From: Bacteroidota bacterium
GTDB lineage: Bacteria > Bacteroidota > Bacteroidia > Bacteroidales > DTGW01
Length of the DNA: 64,000 bases
Direction of reading: 5' to 3'
Assembly (NCBI GenBank): GCA_029550865.1
Contig: JAKPGM010000047.1
Coordinates: forward strand, 42,560 to 106,559
Shown: one piece after another, positions 56,064 to 64,000 of the stretch
How the letters are laid out: the number at the start of each line of letters is the position of its first letter
How positions within the stretch are numbered: the first letter of the stretch is position 1
Notes under the pieces: model-generated
Told to the model about the DNA's origin: nothing
The model's database searches: none
What the model saw: only the letters and a program-made list of their open reading frames with translations
Program-made: the position numbers and the translations under genes

Positions 56064-56420
56064 ATGGTAACTCATTTAACCACATCGGAATTTAAGCAGA
56101 AGGTGTTTAATTATGAACAAAACAGGGAGTGGAAGTTTGAAGGGGATAAACCCTGCGTAATAGACTTTTATGCCGACTGGTGTGCACCGTGTCGGATGGT
56201 AGCACCTATTCTGGAAGAACTTTCTGAAGAATATGCGGGTAAAGTCGATATTTACAAAGTAAACACAGAAGAAGAACAAGAATTAGCAGCAGTATTTGGG
56301 ATACAAAGCATTCCTTCCCTGTTATTTGTGCCCCTCAACGGGCAACCACAGATGGCGCTGGGTGCATTGCCCAAAGAAACCTTTAAAAGAGCGTTTAAAG
56401 AAGTGTTAAACGTTGAATAA
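56064..56420 (+). CDS. Thioredoxin family protein
   Basis: 118 residues. The active site is WCAPC in VIDFYADWCAPCRMV, with the cis-Pro in IQSIPSLLFV. It has a short N-terminal extension (about 20 residues, LTTSEFKQKVFNYEQNREW) compared with thioredoxin 1 and no signal peptide, so it should act in the cytoplasm as a disulfide reductase. Its N-terminal extension matches a group of Bacteroidetes thioredoxins. It is in a single-gene unit before the Wzi gene. Confidence 0.95.
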   Translation: MVTHLTTSEFKQKVFNYEQNREWKFEGDKPCVIDFYADWCAPCRMVAPILEELSEEYAGKVDIYKVNTEEEQELAAVFGIQSIPSLLFVPLNGQPQMALGALPKETFKRAFKEVLNVE

Positions 56421-56450
56421 TTCACTGGCCGAATTGTTTGTTCTGAATTT

Positions 56451-56478
56451 CGTTTACCTTTGCCAAAAACGGTAAACG
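56451..56478 (+). promoter_or_regulatory. Wzi promoter with overlapping palindrome
   Basis: The -7 box TACCTTTG (56455-56462) lies inside an 8-bp inverted repeat CGTTTACC / GGTAAACG (12-nt spacing). The symmetry could be a repressor site or an early hairpin in the transcript. Confidence 0.5.
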
Positions 56479-56484
56479 ATTGTA

Positions 56485-57858
56485 ATGAGGAAATTTCTCT
56501 GGTTATTGTTCATCTCGTGCCCATCGTGGGGACAGGTACTGCATGTGGAGGGCGGAGGCAACTATACCTCAGCCAGCCACATGCCGTATTATGTCATTAC
56601 AAATCAGGACGGTTTGTATGGAAACATGAAAAACGGTGCCTTTGTGCGCACTAATGTATTTTCCCCATCACCCACAGCCGACTCTATATCTTTTCATTTC
56701 AATTACGGCATTGATGCCATAGGGCGTTTCGGACAAAACAAGGATGTTGAGCTTTATCAGGGATATGTTGGATTGCAATATAAATGGCTTGCGCTGTGGG
56801 GCGGGAAACGCAGAGAGTTTTATGGCAATCAGGATACCCTTCTTTCGAGTGGTGGGGCAGTATGGTCGGGAAATGCGCCCCCCATCCCGAAAATAATGCT
56901 TTCTACCCCTGGCTTTATTTCACCTTTTAAGTACAAATGGTTAAAGGTAAGCACAGGGATGGCACATGGATGGCTGGGATATAAAGAAAGCTACGTACAA
57001 AATCCCTATCTTCATCAAAAATACTTTTACGTTCGTCTGGGCGATCCGCAAAAGATTTCGTTCACAGCAGGTATTCAGCATTACGCCCAGTGGGGTGGCG
57101 TTTCGCCCCAGTATGGTCAGCTACCCGATGATTTTAAAAATTTTTTAAAGGTATTTTTTGCCTATAACAACGAAGACCGACTTGACCCCACCCAAAGCGG
57201 AATGCCCGAAAATGAAGCCCGTAATAGAATTGGGAATCATGTAGGAACAAAAGACTTTGGATTAGATTTTGGATACAAACGATGGCAGGTAAAGCTATAC
57301 TGGCAAAATTTCATTGAAGACATCACAGGTGTAGGCTTTCGCAATGCGATGGATGGCATTTGGGGGATAAGTCTTGGCCACAACCATCGGTGGAAGGTGA
57401 ATTATGAATTCATCCACACCTATACTTATTACGTAGCCATCGAGGATAAACTTCAACTCGACGACTATTTTAACAACACAGTATACCGATCGGGCTGGAC
57501 CTATAAAGGATATGTTATCGGTACACCCCTGATTACTTCACCCATACTCCTGTCGGACTCTCTTATTGGACGTAAACTGACCAACAACCGGGTAATAGCG
57601 CATCATGTGGCTGCAAGCTATTCGACGAGCAAAGTTTCCCTCATCATTCAATACCTTTTTTCCCGAAATTATGGAAATAGCGAAACCATTGGAGAACCAA
57701 CCAAACTTGATCATTGCATGGCATTGATGGCCAATATTCGGGAAATTTTCCCTCGTCTTTCCCTCAAAGCCACCATCGCATACGACCGTGGAGAACTACT
57801 GGAAACGAAATGGGGATTGAATTTTACGCTTAGCTATCGAATTGACAAACTTTTTTAG
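56485..57858 (+). CDS. Wzi-family outer-membrane capsule assembly protein
   Basis: 457 residues with a signal peptide (FLWLLFISCPSWGQ). It reads as an outer-membrane barrel of the Caps_assemb_Wzi family: HMPYYVITNQDGLYGNMKNG near the N terminus, then GKRREFYGNQDTLLSSGG, FKYKWLKVSTGMAHGWLG and repeated amphipathic strands to a final aromatic LSYRIDKLF. Wzi binds capsule polysaccharide at the cell surface in E. coli; the Bacteroidetes members are often near glycosyltransferases, as here. Its 3' end overlaps the convergent glycosyltransferase gene by 4 bp. Confidence 0.87.
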   Translation: MRKFLWLLFISCPSWGQVLHVEGGGNYTSASHMPYYVITNQDGLYGNMKNGAFVRTNVFSPSPTADSISFHFNYGIDAIGRFGQNKDVELYQGYVGLQYKWLALWGGKRREFYGNQDTLLSSGGAVWSGNAPPIPKIMLSTPGFISPFKYKWLKVSTGMAHGWLGYKESYVQNPYLHQKYFYVRLGDPQKISFTAGIQHYAQWGGVSPQYGQLPDDFKNFLKVFFAYNNEDRLDPTQSGMPENEARNRIGNHVGTKDFGLDFGYKRWQVKLYWQNFIEDITGVGFRNAMDGIWGISLGHNHRWKVNYEFIHTYTYYVAIEDKLQLDDYFNNTVYRSGWTYKGYVIGTPLITSPILLSDSLIGRKLTNNRVIAHHVAASYSTSKVSLIIQYLFSRNYGNSETIGEPTKLDHCMALMANIREIFPRLSLKATIAYDRGELLETKWGLNFTLSYRIDKLF

Positions 57859-60200
57859 AAAACCTCAAACTCTTCCTGCAGCAACTCCCGATAAAGCTTG
57901 TAGTATTCTTCGGCATTTTTTTGCCAGGTAAATTGCTGCGCATATTGGTAAGCAGCTTCGCTTTTTTCCTCATTAAACGCAAGCATTCCCTGCTCAAAAA
58001 CCTCACGCATGTAGTCGGGTTCAAAGCTATGCCAGAAAAATGCATGCGTACTACCAATCTCCTTGAGGCTGGTGCGATCGGAGCAGAAAACCGGTTTCTT
58101 ATTCAGCATAGCCTCCACTACAGGCAAACCAAATCCTTCGGCTAAGGAGGGGAAAACAAATGCTGAGCAGTGCTGGTAAAGGTACTGTTTTTCGGCCTCA
58201 CTGACGGGACCTGGCAGATACACTATATTCCGTAATTTAAGCTGGTCGATTAGTTTACGAAGTTGAGCACCATAAGCCGTGTCACTTTCACCCGCGATGA
58301 TAAGTTTATATCGCCCCTCCAGTAATTTGACAAAGGGTAATAGTACGTGAAAATTTTTTTTAGGCAAACACTGACCAATGGTAAACAGATAGGGATCGTC
58401 AAATTTTAAAAACGAAGGCCTTTGTGGAGCTTCTGTGGGAAGTTCCACCCCATTGTATATCACCCTGAGAATCTGATGGGGGTAAAATTTTAAGTACTGC
58501 TCACAAACCTGGCGTGTAAAATTAGAAATAAATACCACCGCATCGGCCTTATCGACCATGCGCTGCACATCCTTCAGATAATGACGAGCTTTAAGCTTAT
58601 TTTTTGTAAACAAAAAATTCAAATCATGAATGGTTAATACCTTTTTGTTGCTTCCGGCTATATGAAAAGCAGGCGTTTGGTGAAGCAGATGCAAAACATC
58701 GAAATTATCGTAATGAGCCGACACAAATCGATACAGATCATTCAGCTTAAAAATTCGACCATGTTTAAGATGTTGATAGCCATTTTTTCCATACACCAGA
58801 TAATTGAAATCCAGCGAATTATTACGGGCAGCATAGTCGGCAATGGCTTTACTGAAATCGATAGACACCCTGCCTAAACCACAATTGGGACGGTGAATTT
58901 TGTCGAGTAAAACAGCGACTTTAGGATGCCGCTGCAATTGTTGCATAGTTATCCGATTATTGGGCAGATGTACAAGCTTTTCTACTGGCCATGACGAATG
59001 ATTGAGCGTAACATCCTTATTAATAAAGATTTTCTTTATCAACGGATTGTGTGCAAGATATTTCACTACCTTTTCTTCATTGGCTAACGGTTCGCCAATA
59101 TGAAAATAGAGTTCCGATTTCAAACCCAGGCGAGTACATATAGTTACAAGACGGGCGTCGAAAAGATTATTGACCACAAAAGCACGAAAGCGTAATTGCC
59201 AGAAAACTCGGGCTAAGTGAAGGATATAAATGGGACCTAATCCTGAAAAAAGTCTGATTGACTTGCCAATATAATTGATATGCGTTTTCTTGGATCGCTG
59301 AATCAATTCGGATCGGCAATCGGCCATCAGGACGATTCGCGTGTACGATTCATCTGCATCCAAAATATCAGGGATGTATTGGAGCTCAAAAGGTCTGGAA
59401 TGCCGGCGCGATGTAAAAAAGCATATTCGATACGGTGGCTTCGATTTTTCGACATCGATAATTTTTTTGAGTTTGAGATATTTCAGATACACTTCGTAGG
59501 CTCCATTGACGCTAATGACAAAGCCATAAAATCCATCGAGAAAGCCCAGTTTAATGAAATAATCCCTGAAAAAACGCCAGATGGGTCGCAGAAGGATAGA
59601 AAAAATGCTGGTTCGAAAACCCTTATAATAAAAAGCTACCGACTGTAACTCGGAGAATTTGTTAATCTGGTTAATTTGCTGGCCAATTGTATAAAAGGAA
59701 TAATGCAGCAGGTCGCCTTTGAGGTGTTTGACCCGTGAACCTTTTTTCATCACAAAAGCGTCGTGCGGATTAATGCCCTCCCACTGTCCTTTGCGCCTAT
59801 CGTACAACCGGAGCTTTCGAGAAGGATACCAACTGGTATACCGAATCCACCGGCCACAATAGTTGGTAAGGCGGTTAAAAGTATAGCCATCGTGGGTCCA
59901 ATTTTTCTTTACCTCCAGAATCGACTCTTTTAGCGTTTCTGAAAGCATTTCATCGGCATCAAGCGAGAGCACATAATCGTATGTAGCCTGATCGGTAGCC
60001 CAGTTCTTTTGTTCGATATACCCTTCAAACTTATGTTGGATGAACCGTGCCTGATATCGTCGGGCTATTTCTTCGGTTTTATCGGTCGAAAAGCTATCTA
60101 CTACAAGAATCTCATCGGCTACGCCCACTAATGAACTTAAGCACCGATCAAGATTCTTCTCCTCGTTTAGGGTTATTATGACTGCTGAAATTTTTGGCAT
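57855..60200 (-). CDS. Three-part glycosyltransferase: GT2 + GT-B half + GT4
   Basis: 781 residues. Residues 1-250 are a WaaE/KdtX-like GT2 domain (KISAVIITLNEEKNLDRCLS, DEILVVDSFSTDKT, LSLDADEMLSE) with basic and aromatic stretches (GRWIRYTSWYPSRKLRLYDR). Residues 255-410 look like half of a GT-B fold. Residues 415-781 form a full GT4 with FLFTIGQCLPKKNF-like start (YLFTIGQCLPKKNF) and EGFGLPVVEAMLNKKPVFCS. Probably builds LPS core or another surface glycan at the inner membrane. It is a paralogue of the next gene, 58 nt upstream. Confidence 0.87.
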   Translation of the reverse strand: MPKISAVIITLNEEKNLDRCLSSLVGVADEILVVDSFSTDKTEEIARRYQARFIQHKFEGYIEQKNWATDQATYDYVLSLDADEMLSETLKESILEVKKNWTHDGYTFNRLTNYCGRWIRYTSWYPSRKLRLYDRRKGQWEGINPHDAFVMKKGSRVKHLKGDLLHYSFYTIGQQINQINKFSELQSVAFYYKGFRTSIFSILLRPIWRFFRDYFIKLGFLDGFYGFVISVNGAYEVYLKYLKLKKIIDVEKSKPPYRICFFTSRRHSRPFELQYIPDILDADESYTRIVLMADCRSELIQRSKKTHINYIGKSIRLFSGLGPIYILHLARVFWQLRFRAFVVNNLFDARLVTICTRLGLKSELYFHIGEPLANEEKVVKYLAHNPLIKKIFINKDVTLNHSSWPVEKLVHLPNNRITMQQLQRHPKVAVLLDKIHRPNCGLGRVSIDFSKAIADYAARNNSLDFNYLVYGKNGYQHLKHGRIFKLNDLYRFVSAHYDNFDVLHLLHQTPAFHIAGSNKKVLTIHDLNFLFTKNKLKARHYLKDVQRMVDKADAVVFISNFTRQVCEQYLKFYPHQILRVIYNGVELPTEAPQRPSFLKFDDPYLFTIGQCLPKKNFHVLLPFVKLLEGRYKLIIAGESDTAYGAQLRKLIDQLKLRNIVYLPGPVSEAEKQYLYQHCSAFVFPSLAEGFGLPVVEAMLNKKPVFCSDRTSLKEIGSTHAFFWHSFEPDYMREVFEQGMLAFNEEKSEAAYQYAQQFTWQKNAEEYYKLYRELLQEEFEVF

Positions 60201-60258
60201 CTTACGTTATCTACGAATAACGTAACAAACTTAAAATAAAAATTTTTAAAACCGAATT

Positions 60259-61587
60259 CTACACTTCTGTTTTTTCCTTATCGGCTGAAACAGAAGTCCT
60301 TTCAATTTCGGATCGAGAAACGAAATTATTTTTAGCTTCCTGGTTAATTACCAGCTTATAGTGGTTCATCAGGTAAGTATAAAACTTTATGTCAGAATCA
60401 ACGGAAACTCCATCTACCGTATAATGGAAGTAATAATGTTTAAAGCGAGGCGAGATGGAAGCTTCGACAAGGTCCTCACGTTTCAGGGCAATTAGAGGAA
60501 TTTTTGCCCAATGGGCACAACGTAAAATAAACTTTTCTTTTTCGCTATTGTCGACCACGACGGCAGCAACCCGGTAATCCTTAAGGTAATTGAACAAACG
60601 AAACACTGTTAAAAGGCGCATCACAACATTATTTTGGAGTGGTTGAAGTTTAAAATAATGCATTCGTGCGCTTCGTGCCTTTTTTAACAATGGTGAACCC
60701 GCTGGGGCAACAAGCGAAAGTTCAATCCCCTTCTGTTGCAATCCCGTCATGTAAGCAAAAAAGGATTCTGTGAAGTCATCCCATTTCAGTGAAGTGGTAA
60801 GAAAACAAAGCCTCTTGGGGGGTTGTTTTTGTTCGATGCTGATACGATGGTATATTTTAAGGTATTTAAGGAAAACCTCATAAGCACCACTCACGCTCAC
60901 AACCAATCCATAAAATCCATCGAGAAAGCCCAGTTTAACAAAATAATCGCGAAAAAATCGCCACAGAGGGTGAAAAATCACATGTACGAGAAATATGGGA
61001 TGTAAGCCTTTTTGATGATAGGAGTTAGCGATGATTTCAGTAAACCGATTGATCTGGTTCAAATGCTCTTCGATGGTATAGTATGAGTAATGTAAAAGGT
61101 CGCCTTCGAGATGTCGAATGGTCGATTTTTCCGACAAAACAAATCGATCGTGAGGATTTATACCATCCCAACATCCTTTTCTGCGGTCGTAGAGTCGAAG
61201 TTTTCGGGCAGGATACCAGCTGGTATGACGAATCCATCGTCCACAATAATTGGTAAGCCGATTAAAGGTATAGCCATCGTGCGTCCAATGTTCTTTAACC
61301 TGTTTAATAGACTCGCAAAGTGTTTCAGAAAGTGCCTCGTCGGCATCGAGAAAAAGTACATAATCGTAATTTGCCTGAGCAGTGGCCCAGTTCTTTTGTT
61401 CAATATATCCTTCAAAAGGATGCTGGATAAAACGTACAGGATAGCGTTTGCATATTTCTTCCGTCCCATCGGTAGAATAACTATCCACTACAACAATTTC
61501 ATCGGCAAGTCCCAGGACGCTTTGCAAGCAACGCTCGATATTCCGTTCCTCATTGTAGGTGATAACAACGACTGAAATTTTGGGCAT
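60259..61587 (-). CDS. GT2 glycosyltransferase with shortened GT-B tail
   Basis: 442 residues. Residues 1-250 are a WaaE/KdtX-like GT2 closely similar to the N-terminal part of the 781-residue neighbour, with long identical blocks (FEGYIEQKNWAT, HDGYTFNRLTNYCGRWIR). After about residue 265 comes only a GT-B-like half (RLCFLTTSLKWDDF, AAVVVDNSEKEKF), different from the neighbour, and no donor-binding second half. The tail is charged. The gene pair is thus a tandem duplication followed by divergence at the C terminus. Activity of the GT2 part is expected: the catalytic Asp motif LDADEAL is intact. Confidence 0.86.
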   Translation of the reverse strand: MPKISVVVITYNEERNIERCLQSVLGLADEIVVVDSYSTDGTEEICKRYPVRFIQHPFEGYIEQKNWATAQANYDYVLFLDADEALSETLCESIKQVKEHWTHDGYTFNRLTNYCGRWIRHTSWYPARKLRLYDRRKGCWDGINPHDRFVLSEKSTIRHLEGDLLHYSYYTIEEHLNQINRFTEIIANSYHQKGLHPIFLVHVIFHPLWRFFRDYFVKLGFLDGFYGLVVSVSGAYEVFLKYLKIYHRISIEQKQPPKRLCFLTTSLKWDDFTESFFAYMTGLQQKGIELSLVAPAGSPLLKKARSARMHYFKLQPLQNNVVMRLLTVFRLFNYLKDYRVAAVVVDNSEKEKFILRCAHWAKIPLIALKREDLVEASISPRFKHYYFHYTVDGVSVDSDIKFYTYLMNHYKLVINQEAKNNFVSRSEIERTSVSADKEKTEV

Positions 61588-61840
61588 GGTAGTTAGTTTT
61601 GTAAGTTGTTAGTAGTTAGATAAGAATACTGGAAAACGTTGCGTCTATTATTAAAACGAATTTGAAGATAAAATATTTTTTCCAAACAGGATAAAACTTC
61701 AAAAAAATCCCCATGCCTTCACCGATATCGACATAAATAATTATGCAAAAAAATCTTTGAAATTCGCAAAAAGAGTTCTAAAATTGCAAATTATTTAAAT
61801 TTTTCATGCATAATTATAACTTTTTAAAAATAACATCATT
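61588..61840. other. Divergent intergenic region
   Basis: 253 bp of A+T-rich DNA between divergent genes. TAACTTTT near 61818 is a near-match to a -7 box for rocD. Nothing else seen. Confidence 0.35.
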
Positions 61841-63061
61841 ATGGCAAAGATGACTACACAGGATTACATTGCACGCGAGGATAAGTATGGTGCCCACAAT
61901 TATCATCCCATACCGGTTGTACTTACCAAAGGGAAAGGGGTGTATGTATGGGATGTTGAAGGCAAACGCTATTTTGATTTTCTGTCAGCCTATTCAGCGG
62001 TAAATCAGGGTCATTGTCATCCACATATCATCAAAGCGCTTAAAAAACAGGCCAAACGACTAACCCTAACCTCACGAGCTTTTTATAGCGATGCGCTGGG
62101 AGAATACGAAGAATATATTACGAAATATTTTGGATACGACAAGGTTTTGCCCATGAACTCGGGGGCAGAGGGGGATGAAACGGCACTCAAGCTATGCCGT
62201 AAATGGGCTTACAAGGTAAAAGGTATTAAGGAGAATGAAGCCAAGATTATCGTTTGTGAAAATAATTTTCATGGACGTACCATCACTATTGTTTCGATGA
62301 GTACCGACCCCGATTCGTATGGCGGGTATGGACCATTTACCCCCGGTTTCATTAAAATTCCTTACAACGATATTCCGGCACTTGAAAAAGCTCTGGAAGA
62401 TCCCAATGTAGCTGGGTTTTTGGTTGAACCCATTCAAGGCGAAGCAGGAGTATACGTACCCGACGAAGGTTATCTAAAAAAAGCCTACGAGCTTTGCAAA
62501 GCAAAAAATGTGCTGTTCATAGCCGACGAAGTACAAACGGGTCTGGGTCGCACAGGTAAAAAGTTATGCTGCGATCACGAAGGGGTTCGTCCCGACATCC
62601 TCATCCTGGGTAAGGCCCTTTCGGGTGGGGTTATGCCTATCTCGGCAGTACTGGCCGACGATCCAATAATGCTCACCATCAAGCCAGGGGAACATGGATC
62701 GACGTTTGGTGGGAATCCACTTGCCTGCAAAGTTGCCATTGCCGCACTGGAAGTAATTGAAAAAGAAAAATTGGCCGAAAATGCAGCTCGATTGGGTGAA
62801 ATTTTCCGCAGTGAACTGAAAAAAATTAAATCGGACATGATAGAGGTAGTACGCGGGAAAGGTCTGCTCAATGCGGTGGTCATAAAACCCAAAAATGGCA
62901 AAGAAGCCTGGGATGTTTGTCTGGCCTTAAAAGATAACGGTCTGCTGGCCAAACCAACCCACCAGCATATTATCCGCTTTGCTCCCCCGCTGGTGATTAC
63001 CGAAAAACAGCTTCGTGAAGCTATTGAGATTATTGCACGAACTTTCGATCAATTTAAATAA
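61841..63061 (+). CDS. rocD: Ornithine aminotransferase
   Basis: Transfers the delta-amino group of ornithine to 2-oxoglutarate, linking arginine, proline and glutamate metabolism. 406 residues, class III PLP aminotransferase. Landmarks: [56 protein letters not shown], the Asp of [17 protein letters not shown], the PLP Lys in [19 protein letters not shown], and [14 protein letters not shown]-terminal [20 protein letters not shown] is characteristic of OAT rather than acetylornithine aminotransferase. A terminator follows. Confidence 0.96.
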   Translation: MAKMTTQDYIAREDKYGAHNYHPIPVVLTKGKGVYVWDVEGKRYFDFLSAYSAVNQGHCHPHIIKALKKQAKRLTLTSRAFYSDALGEYEEYITKYFGYDKVLPMNSGAEGDETALKLCRKWAYKVKGIKENEAKIIVCENNFHGRTITIVSMSTDPDSYGGYGPFTPGFIKIPYNDIPALEKALEDPNVAGFLVEPIQGEAGVYVPDEGYLKKAYELCKAKNVLFIADEVQTGLGRTGKKLCCDHEGVRPDILILGKALSGGVMPISAVLADDPIMLTIKPGEHGSTFGGNPLACKVAIAALEVIEKEKLAENAARLGEIFRSELKKIKSDMIEVVRGKGLLNAVVIKPKNGKEAWDVCLALKDNGLLAKPTHQHIIRFAPPLVITEKQLREAIEIIARTFDQFK

Positions 63062-63082
63062 TTTATCCACAATGGCATAGAA

Positions 63083-63117
63083 TAGGAGGAAACAAAAGGT
63101 TTGCCTCCTATTTTTTT
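63083..63117 (+). terminator. Rho-independent terminator after rocD
   Basis: AGGAGGAAAC and GTTTGCCTCCT form a stem (one bulged base), followed by a run of seven T. Confidence 0.85.
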
Positions 63118-63324
63118 ATTTTCCAACCACTTTACTGTAGAAAGCTATATACAGGGCTTCGTTAAGCTGCTCACATTATATGCGATATTGCTTCATTGTA
63201 TTCAGCTATCGAGGCAATGTTGCATCCGACATCGCCTGGTATTAAGGTACCTCTTGTTTACCCCTCAGTTAAACCTTACCATCAGTCCCTTTCTCTTTCA
63301 ATCCTCACCTCCGTTCCCTTTTTA

Positions 63325-63386
63325 TCCTCACCCCCTTCCCCTCTCCTTTACAAGGAGAGGGGTGCCCGATAGGGCGGGGTGAGGAT
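63325..63386. repeat. Dispersed palindromic repeat, copy A
   Basis: TCCTCACCCC at one end and GGGGTGAGGA at the other, with the perfect core CCCCTCTCCTT / AAGGAGAGGGG. A nested palindrome, capable of a strong hairpin in DNA or RNA. A half-copy precedes it at 63302. Confidence 0.9.
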
Positions 63387-63420
63387 TGCTTTAAACCTCA
63401 CCCCCTGCACTATCCTTTCA

Positions 63421-63595
63421 TCCTTACCCCCTTCCCCTCTCCTTTACAAGGAGAGGGGTGGCCGATAGGGCGGGGTGAGGATAATTCTGCAATCCATCAT
63501 CGCCTCGGCAAATATTTCTTTTCCCCTACTTTCTTGTCTTGATACAAGAAAGTAGCAAAGAAAATCAAGCACAAATGATCCGCCACCCGCTCTGC
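63421..63595. repeat. Dispersed repeat, copy B with long 3' extension
   Basis: Starts with the same palindrome (63421-63482), followed by about 113 bp that recurs after copy C: a CATCATCGCCTCGG block, a 12-bp palindrome CTACTTTCTTGT / ACAAGAAAGTAG, and AGCAAAGAAAATCAAGCACA. The whole direct repeat is about 175 bp. Confidence 0.9.
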
Positions 63596-63700
63596 ACCTC
63601 AGCGCATTTGTGCCATCCACCGCACAACGCTTAGATTGTGGCCTGTGCTAATTCACAACGTATTTTTACACCGCCTCACCCTCGTTCCCTCACCCTTCTA

Positions 63701-63875
63701 TCCTCACCCCCGTCCCCTCTCCTTTACAAGGAGAGGGGTGGCCAACAGGCCGGGGTGAGGATGAAACTGCAAGCCATCATCGCCTCGGTAACTATTTCCT
63801 TTCCCCTACTTTCTTGTCTTGATACAAGAAAGTAGCAAAGAAAATCAAGCACAAATGATCCCCCACCCGCTCTGG
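63701..63875. repeat. Dispersed repeat, copy C with long 3' extension
   Basis: Second copy of the ~175-bp unit, 280 bp downstream of copy B, nearly identical with scattered substitutions (for example GGCCAACAGGCC for GGCCGATAGGGC). Confidence 0.9.
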
Positions 63876-64000
63876 TCAAAACGGAGTATGGCAGGCAGGG
63901 TAAGCCAAATCGTTGGCCGCGACATTTTTGTGGCCTCTACTATACGGAATAACTGTAGCTTTCCACTCAAGGTTTTCCTCCTGCCAACGCTTTGAAACGA

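Larger units (their letters stand above)
63118..64000. other. Gene-free, repeat-rich end of window
   Basis: Besides the repeats there is no ORF with coding character. The last 120 bases (63880-64000) are single-copy within the window and not recognised. Confidence 0.6.

Noticed and set aside
63101-63835. ORFs 63101-63382 and 63638-63835
   Set aside because: They are translations of the dispersed palindromic repeats.

Overview
The window looks like chromosomal DNA of a Bacteroidota member, probably order Bacteroidales. The support is Bacteroidetes-type promoter boxes (TAnnTTTG) before many genes, lineage-typical families (DUF4296 lipoprotein, YfhO membrane protein, DUF4301, Wzi-type capsule protein, TonB receptor with a BtuG-like propeller), and a tmRNA whose tag reads GEYNYALAA. 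No species can be named from sequence alone.

Left part (1-7.2 kb): housekeeping and envelope genes on the + strand (Ig-like surface protein cut by the window edge, CDF metal exporter, DUF4296 lipoprotein, glyS, YfhO). A free-standing NUMOD4/HNH endonuclease gene on the - strand follows.

CRISPR-Cas part (8.3-22.4 kb): an array of 49 repeats and 48 spacers, a leader, and a complete type I-B cas operon, all read on the - strand in the order cas6-cas8b-cas7-[abiEi-abiEii]-cas5-cas3-cas4-cas1-cas2-leader-array. The most interesting feature of the window is that a complete AbiE (type IV) toxin-antitoxin pair is built into the operon between the Cascade genes cas7 and cas5. The pair has its own 13-bp inverted-repeat operator upstream, and the toxin stop lies only 5 nt from the cas5 start. 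This looks like an addiction module wired into a CRISPR-Cas operon, or a regulator that splits the operon into two transcriptional halves. Three neighbouring spacers also carry strong hairpins.

Middle part (22.6-44.9 kb): tmRNA (ssrA), DUF349 coiled-coil protein, pyrG, SanA-like protein, an outer-membrane barrel with a large TPR protein, radical SAM YhcC, glucosaminidase-LysM, Kelch-type protein, a PAS/GAF sensor without output domain, DUF4301, methylmalonyl-CoA epimerase, LytTR regulator, queC-queE (7-deazaguanine synthesis) behind a poly-G tract, an alpha-oxoamine synthase, a nitroreductase and a small unknown protein.

Right part (44.9-64 kb): a - strand run gcvT-comB-serC-serA-yqeY (one-carbon, serine and sulfonate-related metabolism); a cobalamin-riboswitch-controlled btuB-btuG pair for vitamin B12 uptake; a metal-binding HMA protein, cca, thioredoxin, a Wzi-family protein, two paralogous multi-domain glycosyltransferases, and ornithine aminotransferase. 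The last 0.9 kb has no gene. It is filled with palindromic dispersed repeats, and a degraded relative of these lies near 54.0 kb.
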